Source of the DNA: Toxorhynchites rutilus septentrionalis
Lineage: Eukaryota > Arthropoda > Insecta > Diptera > Culicidae
Length of the DNA: 64,000 nucleotides
Assembly (NCBI RefSeq): GCF_029784135.1
Contig: NC_073745.1
Span: 79,857,569 to 79,921,568 of the forward strand
Direction: 5' to 3'
A program made the position numbers and the translations under genes. This document shows, one piece after another, positions 1-10,361 of the stretch. Under the pieces are notes generated by a model. That model was given only the letters and a program-made list of their open reading frames with translations. It made no database searches and was not told the DNA's origin. The first letter of the stretch is position 1, and each line of letters starts with the position of its first letter.

Positions 1-1463
1 ATCGATAATGTCAACGCAAAAGTGATACAAGATTGCTTTCATGTCATTGGACACGATCTACTGGACCTAATTAATGAATCTTTACTAACTGGGCACGTGC
101 CAACGGTTTGGAAGGATCCCTTGTGATTCCGATCCCCAAAGTTAATGGGACGGATAAAGCCGAAGAGTACCGCCCTATTAACATGTTGCACACATTAGAA
201 AAAATACTAGAACTTGTTGTGAAAGTCCAGCTGATGCATTTTGTAGATAACAACAATTTGCTAATACCGGAACAGTCGGGATATCGAGAGAGACACTCTT
301 GTGAAACCGCTCTGAATCTGGTGTTAGCAAAATGGAAAGAGAATATCGAAGCGAAAGAGACTATATTTGCGGTATTTCTGGATCTTAAACGCGCTTTTGA
401 AACAATTTCTAGGCCCTTATTGTTACAAACATTGGAGCGCAATGGAATTGTAGGAATGTCGTACAAATGGTTCGAAAGCTATTTGTGCGACAGAACTCAA
501 AAGACTCGTTTTAATGATTCTATTTCCGATCCCATCGGCAACTCACTCGGGGTGCCGCAGGGAAGTGTCTTAGGGCCCATTTTGTTTATTTTATATATAA
601 ATGATCTGCGACGGGTTTTACGATATTGTGATATTAATTTGTTCGCGGATGATACTGTCCTGTTCATCGCAGCTAAGGATATAAAAGAAACCGAGGATCA
701 CATAAACGAAGATTTGCATTCTCTGGCTCAATGGCTTAAATTTAAACAATTGAAATTAAATGTTGGCAAAACAAAATACATGCTGATTTCTTCAGTGAAC
801 TCCAGTATTGACGTAAATTTTGAAATAGATGGTGAGACATTAGAACGCGTGAATGAAATCAAATACCTAGGAGTTATCATTGATGACAATTTAACCTTCA
901 AGTCTCACATTAATAATGTCATCAAGAAGATTGCCAAGAAATACGGCGTTTTGTGTCGTTTGAAAAAAGAACTGACGGTGAACAGTAAAATTAAATTGTA
1001 TAAATCATTGATCTCACCGCACATAGACTTTTGCTCGTCGATCCTATTCCTTGCAAACAATACACAATTAACGAGATTGCAGCGTTTACAAAATAAGATT
1101 ATGCGTTTGATTTTAAGATGTAGTAGATACACTTCCTCTAATTTGATGTTGGACGCGCTACAGTGGCTATCTGTGAAGCAAAGAATTTATTACTTGACAA
1201 TGGTGTTCGTCTTCAAAATTTTAAACGGTATGCTGCCTCGATACTTGTGTGATCGAATTGAAAGAGGAAGTGATGTTCATAGATACAATACTAGAAACGC
1301 GGATGATGCAAGAACACCTAACTTTATATTCAGTAGGTCGCAGAACTCGTTGTTATACAAAGGAATACATTTTTTCAATTCGATGCCCAGAGAAATAAAA
1401 CGTGCGGCAACAATGGCAGAGTTTAAGAGAATGTGTATTTCCCACGTAAAATCTGTTTTGTAA
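1..1463 (+). pseudogene. Reverse transcriptase of non-LTR element, frameshifted near the N-terminal side
   Basis: From about 108 to 1463 one frame stays open for about 450 codons and encodes an RNA-directed DNA polymerase. Visible motifs are PIPKV with EEYRPI (RT1-2), a DLKRAFET-type catalytic Asp segment at about 366-410, GVPQGSVLGP (RT4) at about 547-576 and FADD, the catalytic pair, at 642-653. Upstream, positions 1-110 continue the homology in a different frame (ending in a VPTVWK-like segment just before the RT1 block), so a small indel near 108-112 breaks the protein. The rest shows no stop, so the copy is fairly young. The enzyme would copy element RNA at a nicked target. No ATG is visible at the frame start, which supports reading this as the interior of a longer ORF2. 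Confidence 0.8.
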
Positions 1464-1649
1464 ACAGATCTCGTAATTTTTTGTCAAATGATTTATTTAT
1501 GTTTAATATCAATTGAAATTAGAAAAATATTTACAGGTATCTCAAACTGCCATGTTCGTACTGATGATGATGATGTTTTTTTTGTTGTTAAATTTGTATT
1601 GTTAAATTTGTTAAAATTGTAGATTATTATTAAAAAAAAAAAAAAAAAA
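1..1649 (+). mobile_element. Non-LTR retrotransposon, 3' half (L2/CR1/Daphne-like)
   Basis: The element enters from the left edge of the window, so its 5' end and endonuclease are not visible. It carries reverse-transcriptase coding sequence up to the stop at 1461-1463, a 3' UTR of about 170 bases, and an uninterrupted A-run at 1632-1649 that marks the 3' end. The long C-terminal domain after the RT thumb, ending in a segment rich in FNSMPREIK-type residues, resembles L2/CR1/Daphne-class elements rather than the two R1/I-type elements later in the window. No target duplication can be tested because the 5' end is missing. Confidence 0.8.
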
Positions 1650-2215
1650 TTAGCGTTGTCTACGAAAGTTTGAGCCTCGCGCGCGTTTGGTGGGTCTGGA
1701 CAAATGTTAATAATGAACACTGGCAGAAAACTGACACATAATGAAATTTTTATATAGGGTCTGGAGTGGAAACTGGAATTGGGATAGCTCATTCGGAATT
1801 GTCGTAAACTATCTTTCATCAGATGGTTATATCGATTATTTCTGATTGTAGCAGATCTCTTTCATGTTCTAAGTAGAAACTTTTAGATATTGGGTTCAAT
1901 TCCCAATCAGTCAAGGATCTTCCCGGGTTGGAAATTTTCTTGACATGCCTCAGAAAAAACATTGGGCCTGAAGTTGAGACTATGACTATGGCAATGTCAA
2001 TATGGATAGGAACATTGTTTGTTTTTTCGCAGTTTGTGCCTATTTTTACTGTTCTATTAATAGATATTTATGCCTGCAACAGATCCAGTTCGCTTCGTTT
2101 TTTTTATAATACTGGTCTCTTGATATTTTTAAACTTAATTATTATCTATAAGATAAATCGTCCTGCTCAAACCTTTGTAGGGGTATGAGGTGGGCCATCA
2201 TCATCATCATCATTT
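1650..2215 (+). repeat. Probable tRNA-derived SINE relic, with a short CAT repeat at its end
   Basis: A Pol III B-box-like GGGTTCAATTCCC lies at 1891-1903. It is followed by a block around 1905-1990 containing ggatcttcccgggttgg and aaattttcttgacatgcc, which I recall as typical of mosquito tRNA-derived SINE bodies. The A-box side is not clear. A (CAT)n run at 2199-2213 abuts the next element. Bases 1650-1830 show nothing recognisable beyond AT-rich DNA. No coding sequence is supported here. Confidence 0.4.
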
Positions 2216-2348
2216 AACATACCATTTCGTTCAGTTATTTAGGAGCTATTAACACTCAAAATCTCGGTCTTCGGCGTAACGCTTTCGTTTTCGAAACTTT
2301 GATTTTACACCCCGGTATAGAAATGAAAGACGTAGTCCTACGTCAAAA
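2216..2348 (-). mobile_element. Gamma-type HINE, 5'-end fragment
   Basis: The 5' terminal palindrome GACGTAGTCCTACGTC lies at 2329-2344, followed by an A-run (the element reads leftward). The inner sequence (catttcgttcagtt, cggcgtaacgctttcg, ccccggtatagaaatg) is shared with copies ending at about 23371, 26705 and 51497 and, in opposite orientation, starting at 59784. Only about 130 bases of the element remain, so it is truncated by its neighbour. Confidence 0.65.
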
Positions 2349-2393
2349 CTGTGTTCAACGCTCTATCATATGCAACAATTTTGTCGAAGACAG

Positions 2394-3734
2394 TTTTGAC
2401 GTGGGACTACGTCTAACCGGAATATATGGAGGGTAAAATGAAAACCTAAACACAGAACATGCAGGAAAAAATGAAAGATTTCGAATGCTTATAGCTCGAA
2501 CATTTCGTACTGGATAGGAGAGATGTTTGCAACACTTGATAGGGAATATTTCTACGCATGTATCGCAACTAACAAAATGTTGTTTTTCATTAGATAAACA
2601 ATTGAATAACTGTAAAATATTAGGCGTTATCTAAACGCCCTAACTGCATCGTTTTGATTGGCCTGATTTACGGTTTCCCTAACACAGCCATCAAAACCAA
2701 GCAGCCTTGAGGAAATCGGCATTGCAAATACGTGAAAGTAGGGGGACTTTTGTTCTCATCGAAAAATGTTCCCTAACACAGACTTTAAAACCAAGCAGCG
2801 AAATCGGCATTGCAAACACACGAAAGAGCCTAGAGGCGAGTGAACTGAAAAGTTTAAACCCTCTTAAAGCCAAAAAGAAGAAAAAGAACACACGAAAGTA
2901 GGGGGAGCTTTTGTTCCCACCGAAATGTGTTCCCTAATAGAGATTTCTAAACCAAGGTGCCTGGAGAAATCGGTATTTCAAATTCATGCAAGTCGGGGGT
3001 ATTTTTGTTCCGACTGGAATGTGTTTCCCTAACACAGACTTCAAATCCATGAAGCATGGGGAAATGGGCATTGCGAATTCATACAAATCGGGGGTATTTT
3101 TTTCCGATTGAAATGTGTTTCCCTAACACAGACTTCAAAACCGAGGTTTCTGGGGAAATCGGCTCTGCAAATAAATGCAAACTGCGAGTACTTTTGTCGC
3201 TTGATTTTGTGCAGAGTGGAATATGTCTGTCCTAACATGATCTTCTAAACTTAGGAACCTGGGAAAATCGTGCAGCCACTAGAAGCGAATGAACTTCCCA
3301 GTTTCAAGCAAATTCGAGATTCGAGAAGTATGTACACTTTTGGGATGTAAACTTCAGAGGGAAATGTAAAATAAAATAATCGTTTGATAATTTTTTTTTG
3401 TCTTTATTGGAAAGATTTTCAGCCTTAGGCTGTTTCATCAAACGTTTGATAATTCTTCCGTACATATATTTTGTTCTAGTCATCATACCAAACGTAAAAG
3501 GTCCGTCATTAAATTTACTTGTAACGAAGAACAATCAATCACAATAAATGAGTTGACTTTACACGGCATTTGTTCATTTTTTTCACTCACAAAGCAAATA
3601 TATTGAACTCAATTGAATTTGGAAACTGTTTCATTCAATCAAGAATTTAATCAATACAAACGAATGATTGCTAAGCTAAGGTAGTTCCACGTGAACCTTG
3701 CGGTTATATCATAGATATAACCCACTCATTTTTT
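2394..3734 (+). mobile_element. Beta-type HINE with about six internal 95-bp repeats
   Basis: The 5' end is a T-run plus the palindrome-like GACGTGGGACTACGTC at 2398-2413. The first 250 bases match the beta copies at 13846 and 37845 (shared blocks aacatgcaggaaaaaatg, tagggaatat, acgcat). The centre (about 2690-3250) is a tandem array. The 3' end has a perfect 9-bp hairpin, arms GGTTATATC and GATATAACC around loop ATA at 3702-3722, then a T-run. No protein is encoded; the ORFs across the repeats are shadows. I infer a Helentron-type non-autonomous element. Confidence 0.75.
2690..3250 (+). repeat. Tandem array of about 95-bp units inside beta HINE
   Basis: Units share the blocks gaaatcggcattgcaaat, a T-rich ttttgttcc segment, cgaaatgtgttccctaac and cagactt-aaaccaag. 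About six diverged units are visible. One is interrupted at about 2821-2900 by foreign sequence containing gaggcgagtgaactgaaaag and an A-rich stretch, which resembles the repeat family at 11041-11120. Each unit contains ATTTGCAA on the minus strand, one base from the histone octamer ATTTGCAT. Confidence 0.8.
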
Positions 3735-4105
3735 GTCTAGGGAATAACTGTCGAGCTCTAAATGCTAATTTCCTCTTAAATGCATCTCCTGGACCATTGT
3801 GCAATGTTATGTCTACGACAAATCATTTTGAAGAATACAATTAGCCTAAAAAAGCTGGTTATGGACCAATTGATACAAAATCCCGGCATATTCGATAAAA
3901 TCGAGAAAGATATCGCAGAATCAATATGTCAAATCAGCTACCAAAACTGCCTCAGCACTGGAGGCAGCAACAACCGCTTTCCCGGTCAAATGACACAAAT
4001 TATCACGCTAATTGTCCACTACACTGAATCAACAGTCAATTACCGCCGGTAATCCCCTCCGAAGAACAAGGGTCAGTCAGCCGGGAAGCACAAAACGGCA
4101 AAACT

Positions 4106-4309
4106 TTAATAAATGCAAATGAGCCTTGTTGCGTCTGCCGTCCACCGGTCGTCGTCCGCTAAGGCCACCGCCGCCGCCACGGTTCGGCCAAAGCATCCTC
4201 TCCGGCGTTTGGATTCATATCCAACCTTCAGCTCGGTGGCACAGCGTGAGGAGAGGGAATAAAGTCCCACCGCAAGTGCCAGTGCCAGAAGGATAAACGT
4301 CTCAATCAA
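4106..4309 (-). CDS. Candidate first exon or small secreted protein, unidentified
   Basis: The 67-codon frame begins with a hydrophobic stretch (residues 3-17, LLALALAVG core) followed by a polar, basic region, which looks like a cleavable signal peptide with a likely cleavage site near residues 20-25. After it come ELKVGYESKRRRG and a GC-rich Ala/Asp/Arg stretch whose codon pattern looks less protein-like. A splice donor near the ELKVG segment is possible (AAGGTTGG) but not convincing. The ELKV start vaguely recalls ER immunophilins of the FKBP2 type; this is not enough for a call. It may be a chance ORF. Confidence 0.2.
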   Translation of the reverse strand: MIETFILLALALAVGLYSLSSRCATELKVGYESKRRRGCFGRTVAAAVALADDDRWTADATRLICIY

Positions 4310-4772
4310 AACCGGTTCGTTGTGTTTTTTTTCGTCGGATCCACTTGATTCTCTCCCTCTTGTTCCAGTTGTGTCCAGCGAATCCTGCCGACCGCTGCAA
4401 AATCAGCCTTTTTTCCTCTCCCATTAAAAAAAAAACACGAACAATGAACAAAAGGAGGCTCGAGTTTGACTTTTTCCCTCGCCCCAATTTTCAAACGAAC
4501 TGACCACTGACTGGATGGGAGAGATGGTGGTGATGGTTGTTCGCAACAAGCGGGACGGAATTTTCCCTCGGGGAAGGTTTAAACATTTTTATAGCCTTCT
4601 CACTGCTGACTGGACATTGATCACACCTTAATTGTTGTGTGAAACACTACGGGAACACTTTGTATAAACGGTTCTTTATGGCGTGAACGATTATGTTGCC
4701 GCTTGACACGCCAATTTTAATGCTGGTTTATGCAAATTGGGAACGGTGGTAGGTCAAACAGGAAGGGAGGAG

Positions 4773-4973
4773 ATCCGAAGAATGACCGCAACTGTGAAGC
4801 GCGGTTGTTTCTACCTGCTGTCATGTGCACTGATCTACACAGGTCTAACGGATTGTGTCAGTAACACCCTCATAACACAAACCAATATCTTACATAACCA
4901 GACTGATCTAATAGAATGCGCCGTAGTTTATTACTTAACACCTCCAATCAAGTTGCCCATTTTCTCCACTTAA
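4773..4973 (+). CDS. Candidate small secreted peptide or exon, unidentified
   Basis: I start at the ATG giving MTATVKRGCFYLLSC, because the upstream in-frame ATG precedes a polar stretch. A positively charged N-terminus, a hydrophobic core (residues 9-21) and Cys residues would suit a signal peptide. The rest (one NQT glycosylation sequon, Cys, then a short proline-containing tail) has no recognised domain. It is about 66 residues with no neighbouring exon visible. It is equally likely to be a chance ORF. Confidence 0.15.
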   Translation: MRRMTATVKRGCFYLLSCALIYTGLTDCVSNTLITQTNILHNQTDLIECAVVYYLTPPIKLPIFST

Positions 4974-6806
4974 GTTTCCAATCAAGCGCTGGACCATTCC
5001 GAACGATTTTGGTCTCACCCTTTAGTCAATTACCTTTCTCGTGATGAGCGCAATGCGCGATGGTCATCCACACTAAACAAGCTGCATAAGATGTTCATCT
5101 CGTTGACTTTAACCTCTATATCGCACTCGGAAAATTATTCCCATCTCTACGCCACGGCTAGACTCCCTAGCGTGGTGTTTCTAACAACGATCGCAATGTT
5201 TACAGCTCTTATTAAACTAACTGATCTTTTTGCATCACCCACAAATGGCGAACACTGAAAGTGGCCAAAGCTCGGCTCCGTTACTCCGCCTCGGACAAAC
5301 CTTCAATGTCCGAGCCGACCCGAGCCAGTGTGCACATGGGATGTGCAAAATTTTGCCCCAACCACTCCGGCTCCTTGAGCGGCATTAAACTTCATCAAAA
5401 GGTCATACATGATCTGCTGCACATCATTTGACGGTTTCGTCCGCTCCGTTCCACCGTTGCAACTTTATCCGTCAGATGGATGTTTTTCTTCCCTATTTAG
5501 GTGCTTCTCCTTGGCCCAGCCGAAATGGATCTTTCGGTGCGGGGGACACGGATCAATCTCTGAGAGGTGCGCCTTATTTTCGTGCTAGAGCTTTTTGATA
5601 GACTATGCTGGGCTGAGCTGTGATTCTCGCTGTTCGGTCTGCTGTCTGGTTCAATTTCTGCTCCTTTGTGTAAACATAAGTGTGCACATCACGATTCCAG
5701 CATGCAGCAGAGAGAGAGAGCGCAGATTCGTATAGATAGTCGTGCCTTATTGGAATTCGCTCGAATCTTACGATTGGATTTGAGAAGAAAATGAATTACA
5801 TGTATAAATTACTACTTATCAATTCTCAGAATTTTTCCGAAAAAGTATGTTGTAATCAGTAAATATCGTCAAAACAGCACAAATGTACGTACTTTAGGCG
5901 CTTTTTAAGATATTGTGTTCCAGCCTAGATGGGTTGCGCGCAAAAAACCAGACCCTTATTATGGTTGTAATGAAATGATCTCGGTGAAATGGAACTGAGG
6001 AAGAAGCAATGTCCATAAAATGTTCTTTGAAAATTTGGCAGATCTTGATTTCCTCCTAACCAACGTTGTCCTTTTTAATTGTCCAGGGTCACATCTGTAC
6101 CAGTTTTTAGAAGAACCACTCAGTGAATAATTCTACATTGATCTACCATCAGCTTTTAACATCTATACAATTTCACAGCAGTACAGAATATTTGTGTTCT
6201 CTGTAGTACTTCGAATTTTAAATTCTTCAATTAGGCAGATCTTACGATCATCTTATTTTAGGATATTAAATAATCAGATGCTCGATACACAGTGTGCTTG
6301 ATTGTTTCAGGACCACATTGTCGAAGGATTCCGAATAGATTCTCAATGCTCTGAGCATAGCAGAATATTTGCATGTTCACTACCGCCACCAAATGGAAGA
6401 ATTCAGTTTTTTGAAATGTATATTCAACTCATCAACATTTATTCGAAAACGTCATGAATATGTATTGCGCAAAATGAACAATACAGTGAAACAAATGACG
6501 AATGACGATCGAATTACTCAACTCGATTAATCTGAACCAGCAAAATTGCACAAAAAACATTCTGAATTGTGACGGATAAGCTTAAGTCGCATATTTTTCT
6601 TCTTTAATTCTCTTTCTTTTTTAACCCTTAATAAAGCCGTGGCAACTATACTGCAACCCACAAAAAACAATTTTTCGCTGCAATTGAAATATTATTTCAA
6701 TATTTTGCTTAACCAAAGACTTCTAAAGCTATCCGGTAATACTCCAATTGTTCCGGGCCACAAACGAGCACTACTCTTCAAAGTAACCTTATTAAGAATT
6801 GCTTAA

Positions 6807-7821
6807 GGTGAAGGTGGAAGCTAGCCACAATGGCGCTCTTTTCTTTCATCTCCCTCCCTCACCCCTCGCCCGAAAATCAATAATTTTGCCAAACAGTGTG
6901 AAGAAAATGATCGTTTTCGCACACTTCCCATCAAGTAACATCAACCAAACTCTAGTCGATTACTCACAATATATTAAACTTTCATCTGCTGTCGCACTGT
7001 ATAGTGAAAAACGTCGGAAAACTCGAGCTAGTGCTCTGAAAGTTAAATTTTAATTTTTCAATCTCCGGCAATGGTTTTGTTTTATATTTATTGGTGAAAG
7101 CATCGTTTTTTTCGACAATGATGCCAGACAACATCATCGAAACAGCTATAAAAACCACACAATAAAATGTTATTCCTGAGTCATGAAAATCAATAGAATA
7201 AAATTGTGTTGATATCAATACAATTATCATTTTTACGTTTAATGGGTCTATAATGTTAGTTTTAGCAACTTTAACATTGGGTAAGAAAATTGTATTGCAG
7301 AGCTCGGAACACTGCCACGGCTTCCTATGCTTTCAAAAACAGTAAACGGAAAAGTATTACATTCAATCAAAATGCCTCGGCCAACGAAGAGAAGGGTTAA
7401 GGCTCGTCAACGTGAATATGTGAAAACAATACGATCCACGAAGGAAAATATTAAGAAATTGTCAACATCGAGTTACTATGCGGAAGAACTTGTTAATACC
7501 AAAAGAGCCCCAATTCGCATGTGCTATAAATTTGCTCATGTTACGCTCGCGTATAATCTGAATTTTAATTCATATGCAAATGCACCCTCTATATATATTT
7601 TTCTTTGCAATCGGAACATATATATACATTTTACTTTAGTATTAAATTGTTATTTTTTTTTTCAAATGTATTCAAAGACTCGTGTCAATGAAGCGCCACA
7701 CAGTCTGATAAGTGAATTGATCTATTTACGTGTGCTTTGCTCTTCTCTCACAAACACTATTATCCCATTTTTAGACGTTGGTTTAACTATACTACTACAA
7801 TGGCTAGCTTCCACCTTCACC
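6807..7821. mobile_element. TTAA-flanked inverted-repeat element, about 1.0 kb
   Basis: A terminal inverted repeat of about 21 bases begins GGTGAAGGTGGAAGCTAGCC at 6807 and has its reverse complement ending at 7821. Both ends are directly flanked by TTAA (6803-6806 and 7822-7825), the target duplication expected of piggyBac- or Kolobok-class transposons. At about 1.0 kb it is too short for a full transposase, although a possible coding fragment lies inside it. The transposon is otherwise AT-rich and is not repeated elsewhere in the window. Confidence 0.65.
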
Positions 7822-7848
7822 TTAAAGCTAAAATTGATTGGTACATAA
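7372..7848 (+). pseudogene. Possible N-terminal coding fragment in the TTAA element
   Basis: The frame begins MPRPTKRRVKARQREYV and runs as a basic, protein-like segment for about 46 codons (through KKLSTSSYYAEELVNTK). It then passes into hydrophobic, AT-rich sequence that looks non-coding and runs past the terminal repeat. The basic start suits a DNA-binding protein or transposase N-terminus, but I do not recognise the family. It is probably a remnant, because no catalytic domain follows. Confidence 0.25.
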
Positions 7849-8066
7849 AAATTGGTTACGAGAAAGTGTGATGATTCACTTACATTCAATAATGCGATGT
7901 TTAGCCAAATTTTTCGTCTACCAAGTCAACCGTACAATATACATAATCGATCCTGAAAACTTCAGTTTCTAGTTTTGATTGAGAATGAATCCTGTTCTGT
8001 AGAAATCAGTTTTTAATTTAGGTTTTCTAATTGTGGGGAATATTTCATTGGTTTTCTAACCTACCC

Positions 8067-8125
8067 GAACTCTTTGTTCCTAGTTTAATTAGCCTACTAG
8101 GAACTCTTTGTTCCTAGTTTAATTA
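8067..8125 (+). repeat. 25-bp direct repeat, two copies
   Basis: The unit gaactctttgttcctagttt plus aatta occurs at 8067-8091 and 8101-8125, separated by nine bases. The surrounding 7826-8411 is AT-rich with no gene or transposon recognised. Confidence 0.85.
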
Positions 8126-8411
8126 ACCGTTTTTTAGATTTGTGTAGATATAATTTTAGCTGTACATTAAGAATAGGATATAAGTAATTTGGTAATTGAA
8201 CTCACATAGTCATAAGTTACTCACAAATAAAGATTTAAGAAGTTTGAAAGAAATCAATATTAGGGCACAATTTTCAATTTACTATCAAGCAATATAATTT
8301 TCTCGTGATAATTGAGATATTTATCTGTTGTTATAGCAGCTTCGATAATTCGGTTAAGTCGGTTCTGCCGGTGTTTACATTTGTTGAAAATGCAATAAGT
8401 TGATAAGTTTT

Positions 8412-8889
8412 TCATTGTGAGCGTACTGTTTAGGACCTACTGTGTAATATCATGCAGTTAGATCTACGTAAGACTACGTCTTACATTAAAGGTGCCAAAT
8501 CAGAAAACAGGTCACGTTTTTATGAAATAAAGTTAACGTTAATAATTATTTTTGTTGCGAACGGTTTTTAACGATTGGCACACCAATCGAACCGGAAATT
8601 TTCTAAGATTTGTTTTATATGCTATACACTACAATCCTATAGTCTGTATATGATTGAAATTGATGAATTGGAAGCATTCTCATTTCCCGGGTCTCCGGAA
8701 CTTTTTACCAAAAAGTTATTTATGAACTATCGGCGTATTCGCAAATAATATCCGAATGATAAACCAACATTTCAAAAAAAAAAGATTGCGTAGTCCTACG
8801 TCCTAAGCGGTCGTGTCTCGGATACAACCTTTTTATTTTTTTCACTGTAAGCGTACTGTTTAGGACCTACTGAGTAATACCATGCAGTT
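8412..8889 (+). repeat. 48-bp direct repeats bracketing the delta HINE
   Basis: The sequence gcgtactgtttaggacctac with near-identical flanks occurs at 8412-8459, directly before the element, and at 8842-8889, directly after it, with about four differences. This is far longer than any target duplication expected for this element class, so a local duplication is more likely. Confidence 0.75.
8460..8838 (+). mobile_element. Delta-type HINE, short copy
   Basis: The 5' end ctacgtaagactacgtctt at about 8464 and the block ggtgccaaatcag with cacgtttttatgaaat are shared with the longer delta copy at 14034. The 3' end has tagtcctacgt followed by a hairpin with arms GGTCGTGTC and GATACAACC around TCG at 8809-8829, then a T-run. 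It is bracketed by 48-bp direct repeats (8412-8459 and 8842-8889). Confidence 0.6.
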
Positions 8890-9283
8890 TTTTCAATGAA
8901 ATAAATGGTGTATTCGATGAAAAATTTAAATTTAATTTTTTTTTGTTGCAAGTCTATATAATACTTTTTTGCGCCATGTTTACTGATTCTGAATCTGTTC
9001 AATTTTTTGGCTTCGGATAACCTCGAGGACTGGAATGTTGTACGCAAAGATATAACTTTTTGACGTAGGATTACGTCTTTCGGGAACATATTGCGGTACA
9101 AATTGAAAAACGAATATCGATCGCATCGTGAAAAATGTCCAATTTCAAACGCTTATTGCTCAGTCATTTCATGACGGATTGATGAGATTCTATAACAATT
9201 TTCCACCTTGAATAAAATAATATATATCATGTAATTAACTATCGAACAATTGAAAAATCTCAACCCCTATCCAAACGGTACTG

Positions 9284-9443
9284 ATTGGTCGAAATTGACG
9301 TCATTTCTTTTTCGCCTGCTTCGCTTCTTTCGTTCCCCGATAAGTCATATATTTGCATGGCGAGCGAGTGGGGGGCGCCTATTTCTCACATACCAACTGA
9401 TATAAAAGGACGGTAGCATTTTTGGATTTCTCATTCTCGTTCA
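9284..9443 (+). promoter_or_regulatory. Histone-type promoter of the H4 relic
   Basis: In order the stretch shows an inverted CCAAT box (attgg, 9284-9288), a perfect CRE palindrome TGACGTCA at 9296-9303, a perfect octamer ATTTGCAT at 9351-9358, the TATA box TATAAAAG at 9401-9408 and, about 25-30 bases on, a cattctcgtt start-site-like sequence at about 9430. This set and spacing suit a replication-dependent histone gene. All elements appear intact although the downstream reading frame is not. Activity is inferred, not shown. Confidence 0.6.
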
Positions 9444-9472
9444 ACGCTCAGATCGGCAAACATCTGGGATTC

Positions 9473-9914
9473 TAGTGTGCAGTGCTCTACAAATCAACCA
9501 ACACCATACGGTGCGGCAAAGGAGAGGAAGCCATCGGCAACCAACGATGGATGCGATGCAGCAAAGGGAGCAAAGAAGAGGAAGCAGCGGAGAGCATCAA
9601 ATTAAATCTAGTGTGCATTGCTGGTGCGCTCCTCTTCACATCAACAATTGGATGCGGCAAAGGAGGCAGAGGAGCGAAGTGCATTGCATCGCATCGTATC
9701 ACACCCGCTATCCGTCGTTTAGCTCGTCGTGGTGGTGCCAATCAAACCCTCGCAAATCGACGCACAGAAGCCGATGGCGCCAAAGTCAAGGAAAGCATCA
9801 GCGAATCCGTAAAAGCTACCGCTCCCAGAACTAAACTGCTACATCCGACTGAAACGCAGCAGACAACCATACAACCATACAACCCATTAAACCATTCCAG
9901 TCCTTCTCAGGACT
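9473..9914 (+). pseudogene. H4: Histone H4-derived pseudogene
   Basis: Within 9660-9740 the translation contains CGKGG-RGAK and then ITPAIRRLARRGGA at 9698-9739. This matches the H4 core segment ITKPAIRRLARRGGV with one codon lost, plus the Gly/Lys-rich N-terminal tail. The tail region is partly duplicated (a second gtgcggcaaagga lies at about 9516). Downstream similarity to H4 fades, so the globular C-terminal half is replaced or heavily mutated. The unit ends in a histone-type hairpin at 9899-9914. A continuous frame passes through the relic, but it would not make a histone fold. Confidence 0.7.
9899..9914 (+). promoter_or_regulatory. Histone mRNA 3' stem-loop of the H4 unit
   Basis: AGTCCTTCTCAGGACT forms a perfect 6-bp stem with loop TCTC. 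It fits the metazoan consensus GGYYYUUYUNARRRCC except for the outermost pair (A:T for G:C). The purine-rich aaaagag follows about 19 bases downstream once the SINE is ignored. This is the usual layout for SLBP/U7-directed cleavage. Confidence 0.65.
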
Positions 9915-9922
9915 ATCAATTT

Positions 9923-10194
9923 TTTTTTTTTTTTTTCATCTTCGCTTATTTTTCGTCGGCCTATTTCCGCCACTTCAGTGCCAATCACCGACATCAGGGA
10001 GGCGACTCCACCTGTTCCTACCTATCAGACTCAACAACTCATGAGCCGGGCCAACTTCTTTTACTTCCACTCCGAAGGAAGACGTAACCAGAGATTTTTC
10101 GCCTCAGAAAATCCCAACGACGCCAGCTGGGATTGAACCCAGGCCGATCGGATTGTGAGGCTGTTACGCTAACCACACAACCACTGGCGCCGTC
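9923..10194 (-). mobile_element. tRNA-derived SINE, copy 1
   Basis: The tRNA-like head is at the right end (gacggcgccagtggttg read on the minus strand) with B box GGTTCAATCCC, and the A/T tail is at the left (T-run from about 9920). Target duplications GAYTATCAATTT flank it at 9911-9922 and 10195-10206. It sits immediately after the H4 stem-loop. It is about 97% identical by eye to copy 2. Confidence 0.9.
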
Positions 10195-10361
10195 GATTAT
10201 CAATTTGTTTTGAAACAAAAGAGTTTATTTTACTGTTTTCCACTTACCACAAAAACTACATAGAACCGATCAAAAATACTGTTTATTTTTACATTTTCTA
10301 CTAACAACTAACATGGAACGTATCACGTCAAAAACATACGTTTCATCAACCACCTTTTTTT
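10195..10361. other. Remainder of H4-type HINE, between two SINEs
   Basis: This continues the interrupted H4 element: the histone purine element aaaagagttt at about 10217 and then AT-rich DNA. A possible degenerate subterminal motif (tatcacgtcaaaaa) lies near 10320-10335. No gene. Confidence 0.5.

Larger units (their letters stand above)
3735..6802. other. Single-copy-looking DNA, no confirmed gene
   Basis: No transposon termini, tandem repeats or homology to other parts of the window were recognised here. Two small ORFs with signal-peptide-like starts (4106-4309 minus and 4737-4973 plus) are listed separately. The segment 4100-5700 is more GC-rich than its surroundings and has none of the poly-A/T tracts typical of the neighbouring repeats. 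It could therefore contain exons or regulatory DNA of a host gene whose other exons are outside the window. Nothing stronger can be said from sequence alone. Confidence 0.4.

Noticed and set aside
2690..3250. Regularly spaced repeats as a CRISPR array
   Set aside because: Units are adjacent 95-bp tandem copies without unique spacers, in a eukaryotic transposon context.
9475..10087. A 201-codon ORF across the H4 relic as a functional gene
   Set aside because: Only short stretches match H4, the tail is partly duplicated, the globular half is replaced and the frame runs into a SINE inserted later.
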